From contig NZ_CP021247.1 of the NCBI RefSeq assembly GCF_017309955.1, positions 1,699,001 to 1,763,000 of the forward strand: a DNA stretch of 64,000 nt, read 5' to 3'. Numbering within the stretch: position 1 is the first letter of the stretch; each line of letters opens with the position of its first letter. The translations under genes and the position numbers were made by a program. The notes below the pieces were generated by a model. It was not told the DNA's origin and did no database searches. It saw only the letters and a program-made list of their open reading frames with translations. Below, piece after piece: positions 37,226 through 46,779 of the stretch. The DNA is from Novosphingobium sp. KA1. Lineage in GTDB: Bacteria > Pseudomonadota > Alphaproteobacteria > Sphingomonadales > Sphingomonadaceae.

Positions 37226-40200
37226 ATGAAGCAGAAGAGCTTGATGAATCGTGCCGTCCTGCTGGCGGCGACGTCGCTCGCCACGTTCGGCATGGCCAGC
37301 GGCGCATCGGCGCAGGACGCTACGGCAACCCCTGCCGATAGCGTTGCCCCCGCCGGCGGCGACGAGATCGTCATCACCGGTATCCGCGGTTCGCAGGAAC
37401 GCGCCGTCGCGATCAAGCGCGAGGCGACCTCGGTGGTCGATTCGATCTCGGCCGAAGACATCGGCAAGCTGCCCGACGTCACCATTTCCGACTCGCTCCA
37501 GCGCATCCCGGGCGTGCAGATCCTGCGCAGCGCGGGCGAAGGTTCGACCATCAACATTCGCGGCCTGCCGCAGGTGGTCACGCTGATGAACGGCGAAACC
37601 TACCTCGGCGCCCAGTCGATCACGTCGGTCCAGCCCAATTTCAACGACATTCCCTCGCAGCTCTTCGCCGGCGCGGACGTCATCAAGTCGACCACCGGCA
37701 GCCTGCTCAATTCGGGCATCACCGGCACCGTCAATCTGCGCACCCGCCGCCCGTTCGACCTCAAGGAAGGCCTGACCCTCGCGGCGGCCGCCGAAGGCGC
37801 CTATGGCGACAAGACCAAGCACAAGTTCGACCCGAACTTCAACGGCTTGATCTCGTGGCATAACGACCGGTTCGGCTTCATGGTCTCGGCCGCCTATTCG
37901 GACGTGCGCCTGTCGAACTCGCACAACGGCATCCAGGAAGGCTACGGCGCCGCGCTGCATAACGAAGGCACCGCCGACGCCACTTCGAACGGGGGCTTCT
38001 CGCCCTCGTTCCGTCCGCGCGGCACCGCCGTTGCCGGCGGCGTCGACGTCAACGGTGACGGCGATTCAAACGATGCCTTCATCGTGCCCCAGGGCTTCAC
38101 CGGCTGGAACAAGATCAACCAGCGCCAGCGTCTGGGCATCAACGGCTCGGCGCAGTGGCTGATCAACGACGCGCTGACCCTGACCGGCGACGCCTTCTTC
38201 ACCAAGCAGACCGAGCATGACCGCACCGCCGGTTTCCAGATGCAGGACGTCAACTGGCAGGCGGCGGAATTCGTGCCCGGCGCCTCGCGCGATACCGGCG
38301 CGACCTATGTCGGCGGCGATGGACGCACCTACAACATCAACACCACGCAGGTGTACAACTACGATCTGGGCAACTTCGATTCCTACGCCCAGACCGACCG
38401 CTATCGCTCGCAGTCGCAGAACTACAACCTTGAGCTGAAGTTCGACAACGGCGGCCCGTTCAAGGCGACCTTGCGCGGCGTCTACGGCAAGGCCCACCAG
38501 TACTACGACCAGAGCTACCTGCAGTTCAGCCTCTCGGACGGCCAGCAGTGGCAGCCCGGCGGCGTCGGCCACTACCCGACCGGCGACCGCGTGTTCAACG
38601 CGAACGGCTACACGGTCAACACGATCGCGGGCCTGAACTCGCTGCCCGCCGTCGTGGACTTCACTGGCAACAAGCCGGTCTTCACGCTGCCCTCGCAGTT
38701 GCTGGACAGCCTGGGCGACATGAGCAACTATGCGCTCAAGACGATGTCGTCGGAAGGCAACTACCGCAAGAACGGCGACATGAAGGTCCTGCGCGCGGAT
38801 GGCTCCTATGAAGCCAGCCCCGACCTCACGATCAGCTTCGGTGGCCGCTATTCGGAACGCTCGGTCAGCGATTACGAGTTCGACCGCGCGGCTCCGCTCT
38901 ATGCCGGGCAGGCCAGCGACCCGAACGGCTGCCTCGTGAAGTGGAAGGCCTTCGACGTGCCGATGAGCAACAGCTCGTGCAGCGCGGGCGATGCCTCTGG
39001 CTACTACACGGCAGGGCTCACCCGCCTTGCCACCGATCCGACGCTGGCCAGCATGGTCAAGCTGTTCAACCCCGGCGTTGCCGGTGTGCCGAACATGTAC
39101 GTGCTCGACCCCAAGGCGATGGACAACGCGCTGGCATTCCAGAACAGCTTCTACCCGGGCAACGTCGAGGTCATGAACCCCGGCTCGTCCTACAAGGTGG
39201 GCGTCAAGCAGATCTCGGGCTATGTCCAGACCGACTTCCACGGCGACCTCTTCGGCCTGCCGTTCTCGGGTAATGCGGGCGTCAAGGTGATCAACACCAA
39301 GCTCGACATCACCCAGTACGTGACCGGCGATCCGCAGCCTTACGGCATGGCCAACACGCTGGCCGGATCGGTCAATACCAAGCGCAGCTTCACCGACATC
39401 CTGCCTGCCTTCAACGTCGCCTTCGACCTTGCGCAGAACCTCAAGCTGCGCGTGGCGATGTCGCGCACGATGACGCTGCTCGATCTCAACCAGTGGGGCG
39501 GCGGCCTGACCCCGAACTATGCGATCGACACCAGCATTCCGGGCACCCCGGTGTTCCGCGTGACCGGCGGCAGCCAGAGCGGCAACCCGCAGCTCGATCC
39601 CTGGCGCGCCACCAATGTCGAGGGTTCGCTGGAATATTACCTCGGCCGCGGCAGCCTGCTGAGCGTCGGCGCCTTCCACATCAGCGTCGACAGCTTCATC
39701 CAGAGCGGTAACGTCATCCGCACCGACCTGCCGGACAACGACGGTGTCGTGCGCGGCCGCACGGTGTCGATCAGCACGCCGGTTCAGGGTACGGGCGGCA
39801 CGCTGCAGGGCGTGGAAGCGGGGGCCAAGCTCTCGTTCCTCGATCTCAGGTTCATGCCGGACTTCCTGCGCAACTTCGGTATCGACAGCAACTTCACCTA
39901 CTCGCCGTCCGATACCGGCAAGAAGGACCTGTCGGGCAGCACGATTCCGTTCCAGGACAACTCGAAGATCCAGACCAACCTGGCGCTGTTCTACCAGGAC
40001 TCGCACTTCCAGGCCCGCGTCGCGTGGAACTACCGTTCGGAGCGTGCCGTGCAGTCCGACTTCGGCGGCATTTCCGGCCTCGAACTCTACCAGGCGCCGA
40101 CCAACTACATCGACGCTTCGGTCAGCTACGACATCACGCCGAACGTGACGATCTACGGCCAGGGTTCGAACCTTACCGGCGAGTACGAGAAGTACTACCT

Positions 40201-40276
40201 CACCTGGAAGGACCAGAAGGCCTACAACAACGTGTTCGAACGCCGCTTCACCGTGGGTGCGCGCGTCAAGTTCTAA
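37226..40276 (+). CDS. TonB-dependent outer-membrane receptor (carbohydrate type)
   Basis: 1016 aa. Signal peptide to about residue 29 (FGMASGASAQ), TonB box region DEIVITGIRGSQERA, plug domain (LPDVTISDSLQRIPGVQI, INIRGLP), then a large beta-barrel ending in FTVGARVKF with terminal Phe. It matches the TonB-dependent receptor group of Xanthomonadales/Caulobacterales that imports glycan oligomers using proton-motive force through TonB-ExbBD. A TonB protein is encoded at 57543. Its position next to the ROK regulator and glycosidases supports an oligosaccharide substrate. A strong terminator follows. Confidence 0.93.
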   Translation: MKQKSLMNRAVLLAATSLATFGMASGASAQDATATPADSVAPAGGDEIVITGIRGSQERAVAIKREATSVVDSISAEDIGKLPDVTISDSLQRIPGVQILRSAGEGSTINIRGLPQVVTLMNGETYLGAQSITSVQPNFNDIPSQLFAGADVIKSTTGSLLNSGITGTVNLRTRRPFDLKEGLTLAAAAEGAYGDKTKHKFDPNFNGLISWHNDRFGFMVSAAYSDVRLSNSHNGIQEGYGAALHNEGTADATSNGGFSPSFRPRGTAVAGGVDVNGDGDSNDAFIVPQGFTGWNKINQRQRLGINGSAQWLINDALTLTGDAFFTKQTEHDRTAGFQMQDVNWQAAEFVPGASRDTGATYVGGDGRTYNINTTQVYNYDLGNFDSYAQTDRYRSQSQNYNLELKFDNGGPFKATLRGVYGKAHQYYDQSYLQFSLSDGQQWQPGGVGHYPTGDRVFNANGYTVNTIAGLNSLPAVVDFTGNKPVFTLPSQLLDSLGDMSNYALKTMSSEGNYRKNGDMKVLRADGSYEASPDLTISFGGRYSERSVSDYEFDRAAPLYAGQASDPNGCLVKWKAFDVPMSNSSCSAGDASGYYTAGLTRLATDPTLASMVKLFNPGVAGVPNMYVLDPKAMDNALAFQNSFYPGNVEVMNPGSSYKVGVKQISGYVQTDFHGDLFGLPFSGNAGVKVINTKLDITQYVTGDPQPYGMANTLAGSVNTKRSFTDILPAFNVAFDLAQNLKLRVAMSRTMTLLDLNQWGGGLTPNYAIDTSIPGTPVFRVTGGSQSGNPQLDPWRATNVEGSLEYYLGRGSLLSVGAFHISVDSFIQSGNVIRTDLPDNDGVVRGRTVSISTPVQGTGGTLQGVEAGAKLSFLDLRFMPDFLRNFGIDSNFTYSPSDTGKKDLSGSTIPFQDNSKIQTNLALFYQDSHFQARVAWNYRSERAVQSDFGGISGLELYQAPTNYIDASVSYDITPNVTIYGQGSNLTGEYEKYYLTWKDQKAYNNVFERRFTVGARVKF

Positions 40277-40293
40277 CCGGACCCTCCCCCTTT

Positions 40294-40335
40294 CCCCCCG
40301 CCCACTCCTCCTCCGGGCGGGGGGATCCCTTTTTT
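40294..40335 (+). terminator. Rho-independent terminator after the receptor gene
   Basis: CCCCCCGCCC (40294-40303) pairs perfectly with GGGCGGGGGG (40315-40324), followed by ATCCC and TTTTTT. It should reduce transcription into the halogenase gene, giving high receptor and lower enzyme expression from one promoter. Confidence 0.85.
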
Positions 40336-40373
40336 CGAAGGTTTGCGCTAACAGGTCTTCGGGGAGAGCAAGA

Positions 40374-41921
40374 ATGGCGCCAGATACAGTCAGTCAGCCG
40401 ATCCGTTCCATCCTGATCGTCGGCGGCGGCACGGCGGGCTGGATGGCGGCCAACCTCCTGGCCACGCGCCTGCGCCGCCTTCCAATCGAAATCACCCTGG
40501 TCGAAAGCCCCGACATCGGCACCGTCGGTGTGGGCGAGGCGACCGTTCCCGCGATCCGTGACTACTTCAAGGCCATCGGCGTGACCGAGGCCGAAGTCAT
40601 GCAGGCATCGCAGGGCACCGTGAAGCTGGGCATCGAATTCCGCGACTGGCGGGCGCCGGGCACCAGCTTTTTCCATCCCTTCGGCCGCTACGGTGTCGAC
40701 GCCTTCTCGGTGCCGTTCCACCAGTACTGGCTGAAACGCCGCATGGCGGGCGACGAGACGCCGCTGGCCGAATATTGCCTGCCGACGCAGGCGGCGATGC
40801 GTAATCTCATGCTGCTGCCGCCCGAGCAGCCGGTTAACGACCTTGGCGTGTTCGACTGGGCGATCCATTTCGACGCGGGCCTGTTTGCCCGTTTCCTCGC
40901 CGAGCGCGCGCGTGACACGCTGGGCGTGCGCCACGTGCAGGGCACGATCTCTGCCGCCAGCCGCGACGGCGAGAGCGGGCGCATCGCCTCGGTTGCGCTG
41001 AGTGACGGGCGCAGCCTCGAGGCCGACCTGTTTGTCGATTGTTCGGGCTTCCGCAGTCTCTTGCTGGGCCAGACGCTGGAGGTCCCTTACGAGGACTGGA
41101 CGCACCTCCTGCCGTGCGACCGGGCGGTGGCGATGCCCTGCGCCCACGGCGACGAACTCACCCCCTATACCCGCAGCACCGCGCGCGAGGCGGGTTGGCA
41201 GTGGCGCATTCCGCTGCAGCACCGGGTCGGCAACGGCTACGTCTATTCGAGCCGCCACATCTCCGACGACGAGGCGACCGCGACGCTGATCGCCAGCCTT
41301 GAGGGCGAGGCGCTGGCCGAGCCCAATATGCTGCGTTTCCGCACCGGCCACCGGACGAAAGTGTGGGAGAAGAACTGCGTCGCCCTCGGGCTGGCGGCGG
41401 GCTTCCTCGAACCGCTGGAATCGACATCGATAGTCCTCATCCAGAGCGGCATCGAGCGCCTGCTCGCGCATTTCCCGGACCGCGATTTCGATCCTTCGCT
41501 GGCGGACGAATTCAACCGCATCACCGCGCTCGAATATGCGCGCATCCGCGACTTTCTTTTGCTGCACTACTGGGGCGGACAGCGGGACGAGACGATGTGG
41601 CGTGAGTGCCGTTCGCTCGATCTGCCGGAAACGCTGGCCCAGCGTATCCGCGCCTACAAGGGGGCGGGCAAGCTGCCGCGCTTCGAGTGGGATTCGTTCC
41701 AGCCGCCGAGCTGGCTGTCGATGTTTGCCGGCTTCGGGATCACGCCCGCGCGCTACGACCCGCTGGCCGACCAGTTCACCGCCGAGGAACTGGGCGGCAC
41801 ATTTGCGCAGATGCGCGCCGCCATTGCCCGCGCGGTCTCGCTTGCGGGCAGCCACGAACAATTCATTGCCGAGACCTGTGCAGCGCCCGCTGCGCAGCAT
41901 TCGGCGCACCAGCCCGCCTAG
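40374..41921 (+). CDS. Flavin-dependent tryptophan halogenase-like protein
   Basis: 515 aa. FAD motif GGGTAGW (17-23), active-site K84 in TVKLGIEF, the halogenase signature WQWRIP (275-280) and FLEPLESTSI with the expected catalytic Glu are all present. Halogenases of this fold use FADH2, oxygen and chloride or bromide to make hypohalous acid, which passes to the Lys. Here the gene sits in a sugar-uptake locus, as is common for the receptor-linked branch in Caulobacterales and Sphingomonadales, whose substrate is unknown. It lacks a signal peptide. GGGGAGAG precedes the ATG. Confidence 0.9.
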   Translation: MAPDTVSQPIRSILIVGGGTAGWMAANLLATRLRRLPIEITLVESPDIGTVGVGEATVPAIRDYFKAIGVTEAEVMQASQGTVKLGIEFRDWRAPGTSFFHPFGRYGVDAFSVPFHQYWLKRRMAGDETPLAEYCLPTQAAMRNLMLLPPEQPVNDLGVFDWAIHFDAGLFARFLAERARDTLGVRHVQGTISAASRDGESGRIASVALSDGRSLEADLFVDCSGFRSLLLGQTLEVPYEDWTHLLPCDRAVAMPCAHGDELTPYTRSTAREAGWQWRIPLQHRVGNGYVYSSRHISDDEATATLIASLEGEALAEPNMLRFRTGHRTKVWEKNCVALGLAAGFLEPLESTSIVLIQSGIERLLAHFPDRDFDPSLADEFNRITALEYARIRDFLLLHYWGGQRDETMWRECRSLDLPETLAQRIRAYKGAGKLPRFEWDSFQPPSWLSMFAGFGITPARYDPLADQFTAEELGGTFAQMRAAIARAVSLAGSHEQFIAETCAAPAAQHSAHQPA

Positions 41922-41929
41922 GAACACCG

Positions 41930-44368
41930 ATGCGACGGACGCTTTCCCTTCTCGCCCTTTCTTGCGCCGCCGTGCCGCTGGCCTCGGCTCTGGCCGATGC
42001 CCCGCTGCCGGAAGCCGCCACCGCGCACCCCGACCTCTGGCCCAGGGCGCATAGCGTCGGCCTCGTTGATCCCGAGACCGAGGCGAAGATCACGAAGCTG
42101 ATGGCGCAGATGTCGGTGCGCGAGAAAGTCGGGCAGATGATCCAGCCCTCGATCGCCGCGATGAAGCCTGAGGAACTGCGCGAATATCCGGTCGGCTCGA
42201 TCCTTGGCGGCGGCAACGATCCGCCGCTTTCAGGCAACGACCGGGGGCCGGCCAGCGACTGGATCGCTACCGCCGAAGCCTTCCGTCAGGTCTCGATCGA
42301 GAAGCGCCCCGGCCATGTGCCGATCCCGGTGATCTTCGGCATGGACTCGGTTCACGGCAACTCGAACGTCTTCGGCGCCACGATCTTCCCGCACAACATC
42401 GGTCTTGGCGCGATGCGCGATCCGGCGCTGATGGAGAAGATCGGTGAGGTGACGGCCGCCGAAAGCGCCGCCTCCGGCTTCGACTGGGCCTTCGGTCCCA
42501 CCGTCACCGTGCCGCAGGACGACCGCTGGGGCCGCGCCTATGAAGGCTATTCGGAGCGCCCCGAGATCACCCGCGAATACTCCGCCGCGATGGTGCGCGG
42601 GCTTCAGGGGGTCCCCGGCAAGAGCCGCATCCAGAACGGCAATGTCGCCGCCTCGATCAAGCACTTCCTCGCCGATGGCGGCACCCATGGCGGTATCGAC
42701 CAGGGCGACGCGCAAGTGCCCGAAAAGGACCTGATCGAACTGCACGTGCCCGGTTACGTCAGCGGTATCGATGCCGGGGCGATGACGGTCATGGCCAGCT
42801 TCTCCTCGTGGAACGGGGTCAAGAACCACGGCAACAAGACGTTGCTCACCGATGTGCTCAAGGGCCGTCTCGGTTTCGAGGGCTTCACCGTGGGCGACTG
42901 GAACGCGCATGGCCAGATCCCCGGCTGCACCAACGGCAACTGCCCGCAGACCTTCAATGCCGGGCTCGACATGGCGATGGTGCCGAACGACTGGAAGGAC
43001 CTGTTCAACAACACGCTGAAGCAGGTGCAGGACGGCACGATCCCGATGGCGCGGGTGGACGATGCGGTGCGCCGCATCCTGCGCGTGAAGTTCAAGCTGG
43101 GCCTGTTCGATCCGGCCCGTCCCTATGAGCACCGCAGCGAACTCGGCACGCCGGAACACCGCGCGGTGGCGCGTCAGGCGGCAGCGGAATCGCTGGTGCT
43201 GCTCAAGAACAACGGCGGCCTGCTGCCGATCAGGCCGGGCCAGAAGGTGCTCGTCACCGGCACCCATGCCGACGATATCGGCATGCAGACCGGCGGCTGG
43301 ACGATGTCGTGGCAGGGCACCGGCAACACCAATGCCGATTTCCCCGGCGCCACCTCGATCTGGGGCGGCCTCAAGACCGCGATCGAGGCGGCGGGCGGTA
43401 CCGCCACGCTGAGTGCCGACGGCAAGGTGGCGGGGCCGAAGCCCGACGTTGCCGTCGTCGTCTTCGGGGAGACGCCTTATGCCGAAATGGTCGGCGACAT
43501 TTCCACGCTGGAATTCCAGCCGGGCGACAAGCAGGCGCTGGCACAGTTGAAGGCGCTGAAGGCGCAGGGCATCCCGGTCGTCTCGGTGTTCATTTCGGGC
43601 CGCGCGCTCTGGGTGAACCCGGAGATCAACCAGTCCGATGCTTTCGTCGCCGCCTTCCTGCCGGGCTCCGAGGGCGAGGGCCTTGCCGACGTGCTGGTCG
43701 CCAGGAAGGACGGCACGCCGAACCAGGACTTCCGCGGCAAGCTCAGCTATTCCTGGCCGAAGAACGCGGGCCAGTTCCTCAACAATGTCGGCCAGCCGGG
43801 CTACGATCCGCAGTTCGCCTATGGCTACGGCCTGAGCTACAAGGACAAGACTTCGGTTCCGCCGCTGAGCGAAGTGGCCGGGCTCGATGCCTCGCTTTCC
43901 AACGTCTCGGTCTACTACCTGCCGGGCAAGGTGCTGGTGCCGTGGAAGCTTGCGACCGGCGGCACGGTTGCGGTCAGGAACGTCGATGGTGGCGGCACAC
44001 AGGAAGGCGCACGCCAGCTCACCTTCACCGGCCCTGGCGAAGTGCGCATCGAAGGGCCGACGGTCGATCTCAGCCGCCAGAGCAATGCGATGCTGTCCTT
44101 GCGCATCGACTACCGTATTGATTCCAAGGCGGCGACGGCGCCCAAGCTGGGCATGGGCGAAACGGTCCTCGACGGCGCACAGGTCTTCACCGCCGCGCCG
44201 GGCCAGTGGGCCAGCGTCAAGGTCTCGCTCTCCTGCTTCGCCAAGCATGGTGCGGACATGACGAAGATTTCGCGTCCGTTCGTGCTTCAAGGTGATGCAG
44301 GCCAGACGATCGCCATCTCCACTGTCAAGCTCGACGCCGATCCCACCGGCGCGATCTGTCCTGACTAA
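41930..44368 (+). CDS. Glycoside hydrolase family 3 beta-glucosidase (ExoP/CelD type)
   Basis: 812 aa with a signal peptide. Barrel domain: MSVREKVGQMIQP, FGMDSVHGN, KHFLADGGTHGGIDQG (substrate Lys-His) and nucleophile D323 in TVGDWNAHGQ. The second alpha/beta domain has SLVLLKNNGGLLPI and the C-terminus is a galactose-binding-like domain as in ExoP and CelD. It removes terminal beta-glucose from oligosaccharides, probably in the periplasm. It starts 8 bases after the halogenase stop and is followed 23 bases later by the GH27 gene. Confidence 0.93.
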   Translation: MRRTLSLLALSCAAVPLASALADAPLPEAATAHPDLWPRAHSVGLVDPETEAKITKLMAQMSVREKVGQMIQPSIAAMKPEELREYPVGSILGGGNDPPLSGNDRGPASDWIATAEAFRQVSIEKRPGHVPIPVIFGMDSVHGNSNVFGATIFPHNIGLGAMRDPALMEKIGEVTAAESAASGFDWAFGPTVTVPQDDRWGRAYEGYSERPEITREYSAAMVRGLQGVPGKSRIQNGNVAASIKHFLADGGTHGGIDQGDAQVPEKDLIELHVPGYVSGIDAGAMTVMASFSSWNGVKNHGNKTLLTDVLKGRLGFEGFTVGDWNAHGQIPGCTNGNCPQTFNAGLDMAMVPNDWKDLFNNTLKQVQDGTIPMARVDDAVRRILRVKFKLGLFDPARPYEHRSELGTPEHRAVARQAAAESLVLLKNNGGLLPIRPGQKVLVTGTHADDIGMQTGGWTMSWQGTGNTNADFPGATSIWGGLKTAIEAAGGTATLSADGKVAGPKPDVAVVVFGETPYAEMVGDISTLEFQPGDKQALAQLKALKAQGIPVVSVFISGRALWVNPEINQSDAFVAAFLPGSEGEGLADVLVARKDGTPNQDFRGKLSYSWPKNAGQFLNNVGQPGYDPQFAYGYGLSYKDKTSVPPLSEVAGLDASLSNVSVYYLPGKVLVPWKLATGGTVAVRNVDGGGTQEGARQLTFTGPGEVRIEGPTVDLSRQSNAMLSLRIDYRIDSKAATAPKLGMGETVLDGAQVFTAAPGQWASVKVSLSCFAKHGADMTKISRPFVLQGDAGQTIAISTVKLDADPTGAICPD

Positions 44369-44391
44369 GTTCTGAAGAGAGAATGCCCACC

Positions 44392-45618
44392 ATGTCGCGA
44401 CTTGCGAAATTCGCCGCGCTCGCCCTGAGCCTTGCCCCTCTGGCCCTCACCAATCCGGCGCTCGCCGAGGAAGTGGACCAGAACCGCCTGCCGCCCTCGC
44501 AGGACCCGGCCCGCGTGGCAAACGGTCTTGCCCAGACGCCGCCGATGGGCTGGAACAGCTGGAACAAGTTCGCCTGCAACATCTCGGAAAAGACCATCCG
44601 GGACACCGCCGACGCGCTGGTCGCCACCGGCATGAAGGATGCGGGCTACACCTACCTCGTGATCGACGACTGCTGGCACGGCGAGCGTGATGCCAAGGGC
44701 TTCATCACCGCCAATGCCAAGGCTTTCCCTTCGGGCATCAAGGCACTGGCGGATTACGTCCACTCGAAGGGCCTCAAGTTCGGCATCTATTCGGACGCCG
44801 GCGCCAAGACGTGCGGCGGCCGTCCCGGTAGCCAGGGGCACGAGTACCAGGATGCGATCACGTATGCCTCGTGGGGCGTCGATTACCTCAAGTACGACTG
44901 GTGCAGCACCGGCAGCCGCAATGCGGAAGAAGCCTATGCGCTGATGTCCGACGCGCTGCGCTCCACGGGGCGCGACGTGCTGCTCTCGCTTTGTGAATGG
45001 GGCACCAACAAGCCCTGGCTCTGGGCCTCGAAGATCGGCAACATCTGGCGCACCACCGCGGACATCACCGACAAGTGGTCGGGCAAGCACGGTTATGCGC
45101 TGGGCATGCTCGATATCGTCGATCTCAACGAGCCGCTCTGGCCTTATTCCGCGCCGGGCCACTGGAACGACCCGGACATGCTGGAAGTCGGCAACGGCGG
45201 CATGACCACCACCGAATACCGCAGCCACTTCTCGCTCTGGGCGATGATGGCCTCGCCGCTGATCGCCGGTAACGACGTGGCGAACATGAGCGCCGATACC
45301 AGGGCGATCCTGCTCAACAAGGACGTGATCGCGGTAGACCAGGACAAGCTGGGCCGTCAGGGGCGCCGCGTGGCCAAGGACGGAAGCGGTGAAGTCTGGG
45401 TCCGCACCCTTGCGGACGGCAAGCGTGCCGCTCTGTTGTTCAACCGGGGCGAGACGCCGGTGAGGCTGACGGTGAACTGGGCGCAGTTGGACTATCCGGC
45501 GAGCCAGTCGCTCAAGCTGCGCGACCTGTGGGCGCACCGCGATCTCGGCGCGATGAAAGGCAGCTACGCGGCGACGGTTGAGCCGCACGGCGTTGTCATG
45601 GTGACGCTGACGCCTTGA
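44392..45618 (+). CDS. Glycoside hydrolase family 27 alpha-galactosidase
   Basis: 408 aa with a signal peptide. The GH27 signature PPMGWNSWNKF is followed by YTYLVIDDCWH, nucleophile D169 in YLKYDWC and acid/base D260 in HWNDPDML. It hydrolyses alpha-galactose side groups, as found on galactomannan. ATG 44392 has the better spacing from GAAGAGAG than ATG 44383. Last gene of the utilisation locus. Confidence 0.94.
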   Translation: MSRLAKFAALALSLAPLALTNPALAEEVDQNRLPPSQDPARVANGLAQTPPMGWNSWNKFACNISEKTIRDTADALVATGMKDAGYTYLVIDDCWHGERDAKGFITANAKAFPSGIKALADYVHSKGLKFGIYSDAGAKTCGGRPGSQGHEYQDAITYASWGVDYLKYDWCSTGSRNAEEAYALMSDALRSTGRDVLLSLCEWGTNKPWLWASKIGNIWRTTADITDKWSGKHGYALGMLDIVDLNEPLWPYSAPGHWNDPDMLEVGNGGMTTTEYRSHFSLWAMMASPLIAGNDVANMSADTRAILLNKDVIAVDQDKLGRQGRRVAKDGSGEVWVRTLADGKRAALLFNRGETPVRLTVNWAQLDYPASQSLKLRDLWAHRDLGAMKGSYAATVEPHGVVMVTLTP

Positions 45619-45855
45619 TCAGCGCCTTCATTTGCGCCCCGATGCGGCGCGAGGGGGCAGGAAGAGGGAACCTCTTTCAAGCCTCTCGCGCGTGCAGCCG
45701 GGGTGCGAATGAGGGCTACGCCGAAGGGGGCGGAGGTAAAAGCGGTCCCTTCGGCGTCGGCTCGGCTGGAAGTCTCGACATACTCCTGTGCCTCGCCTCC
45801 TTGAATTGACGGGTTTTATCTACGGTCGTGGCAATGTGGAATGTGTCCACGCCGC

Positions 45856-46044
45856 CTAGCGTGCGCGCTGGGCCAGCGCTGCGTCCAGGCTGGCGATCTG
45901 GTTTCGGGCGGCGGCAATAGCGGTGCTGTTGTCGAGCAGGGCGGTCCTGAGGCAGCGGACGCTCATTTCCCCGCTTTCCAGCAAATGAAGGCGGTGCATG
46001 GCCCTTTGCCGGCTTTCCGTAAGATCCTGAATGGTTTGCGGCAT
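45856..46044 (-). CDS. Small helical protein, 62 aa
   Basis: ATG 46044 has GGAG eight bases upstream on the minus strand. The protein (MPQTIQDLTESRQRAMHRL..., ending in LAQRAR) is predicted to be two long helices, possibly a coiled coil. No family recognised. A longer in-frame start exists at 46101 without a ribosome site. Confidence 0.6.
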   Translation of the reverse strand: MPQTIQDLTESRQRAMHRLHLLESGEMSVRCLRTALLDNSTAIAAARNQIASLDAALAQRAR

Positions 46045-46066
46045 ATCCAATCTCCATGATTCGGAA

Positions 46067-46115
46067 CGATAGGCCGGCGCATTTGCGTTAGGGGGGCTCA
46101 TCCGCCGGCCTATCG
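46067..46115. promoter_or_regulatory. Perfect 13-bp inverted repeat upstream of the 62-aa gene
   Basis: CGATAGGCCGGCG (46067-46079) and CGCCGGCCTATCG (46103-46115) are exact reverse complements separated by 23 bases, immediately upstream of the small gene on the minus strand. Operator or leader hairpin; nothing in the sequence decides. Confidence 0.55.
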
Positions 46116-46155
46116 AAACGGCGAATGCTTGCGCGCTCGTCGTTATTTCGAGATG

Positions 46156-46185
46156 GCAGGTTCACTTGTTAGTTAACCTGCTTTT
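46156..46185 (+). terminator. Weak hairpin followed by TTTT
   Basis: GCAGGTT (46156-46162) pairs with AACCTGC (46175-46181), followed by TTTT. It lies in an A/T-rich non-coding stretch (46116-46386) that otherwise shows no gene. Confidence 0.35.
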
Positions 46186-46386
46186 GCGCGACCGCGAGTA
46201 ATCGATTGACTGTTATTCTTAATTTAATTTGAAAATAACTCTCGCATTCGTCTTTGTCCAGAATTTTTGCATTGCGGCGAATCGATTTCGCCTGCTATTC
46301 CTGGATTAGACGGGATTTTATAAGCGTTTAGGGTGCAATGCAGCAATAAGCGGCCGGAACAGGTAACCACCTGATAGGTGAATACT

Positions 46387-46551
46387 ATGGACCTTTTACC
46401 TCAAACACTTAGGTGCAAATTCAATCGTCATGTGCCCGATCGTCGCAAGGCGGTCTGGGATGGTTCGCATTTCCAGGGGACATGCGAATGCTGTGGCCTG
46501 CGTATTCGCAGGGAAGGTCCCGCCAAATGGCGGCGGGATTGGATTGGGTAA
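46387..46551 (+). CDS. Small zinc-ribbon-like protein, 54 aa
   Basis: A short frame, ATG 46387 with AGGTG upstream, ending at TAA 46549-46551. Two cysteine groups are seen: LRCKFNRH (C10, H15) and GTCECCG (C33, C35, C36), followed by RREGPAKWRRDW. The CxF-H ... CxxCG pattern resembles small DUF1660-like proteins that bind zinc. Isolated gene in an A/T-rich region; function unknown. Confidence 0.55.
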   Translation: MDLLPQTLRCKFNRHVPDRRKAVWDGSHFQGTCECCGLRIRREGPAKWRRDWIG

Positions 46552-46779
46552 ATCCTTTCGACATTACTTTCCGCTTATCGCGAAATATCGCAAAATATGA
46601 CACTATTATGATCTTTGGATGGGGTTTCGAAATAATCGCCGGTCTATCCGATCGCACATGTTTCCGTGCGTGATCCCTGTCACGCATGGCCGGGCCGCCG
46701 CCGATGGACGGCCGGATGGAGGAGTGGCTGGCGGCGCGAAATTCGCTTTTCGCGAATTTCCAAACGGTCGTTTACCGGA

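Noticed and set aside
46061..46089. EcfG-type stress promoter (GGAAC ... CGTT)
   Set aside because: The spacing is 18 bases rather than 16-17 and no gene starts at a suitable distance downstream.
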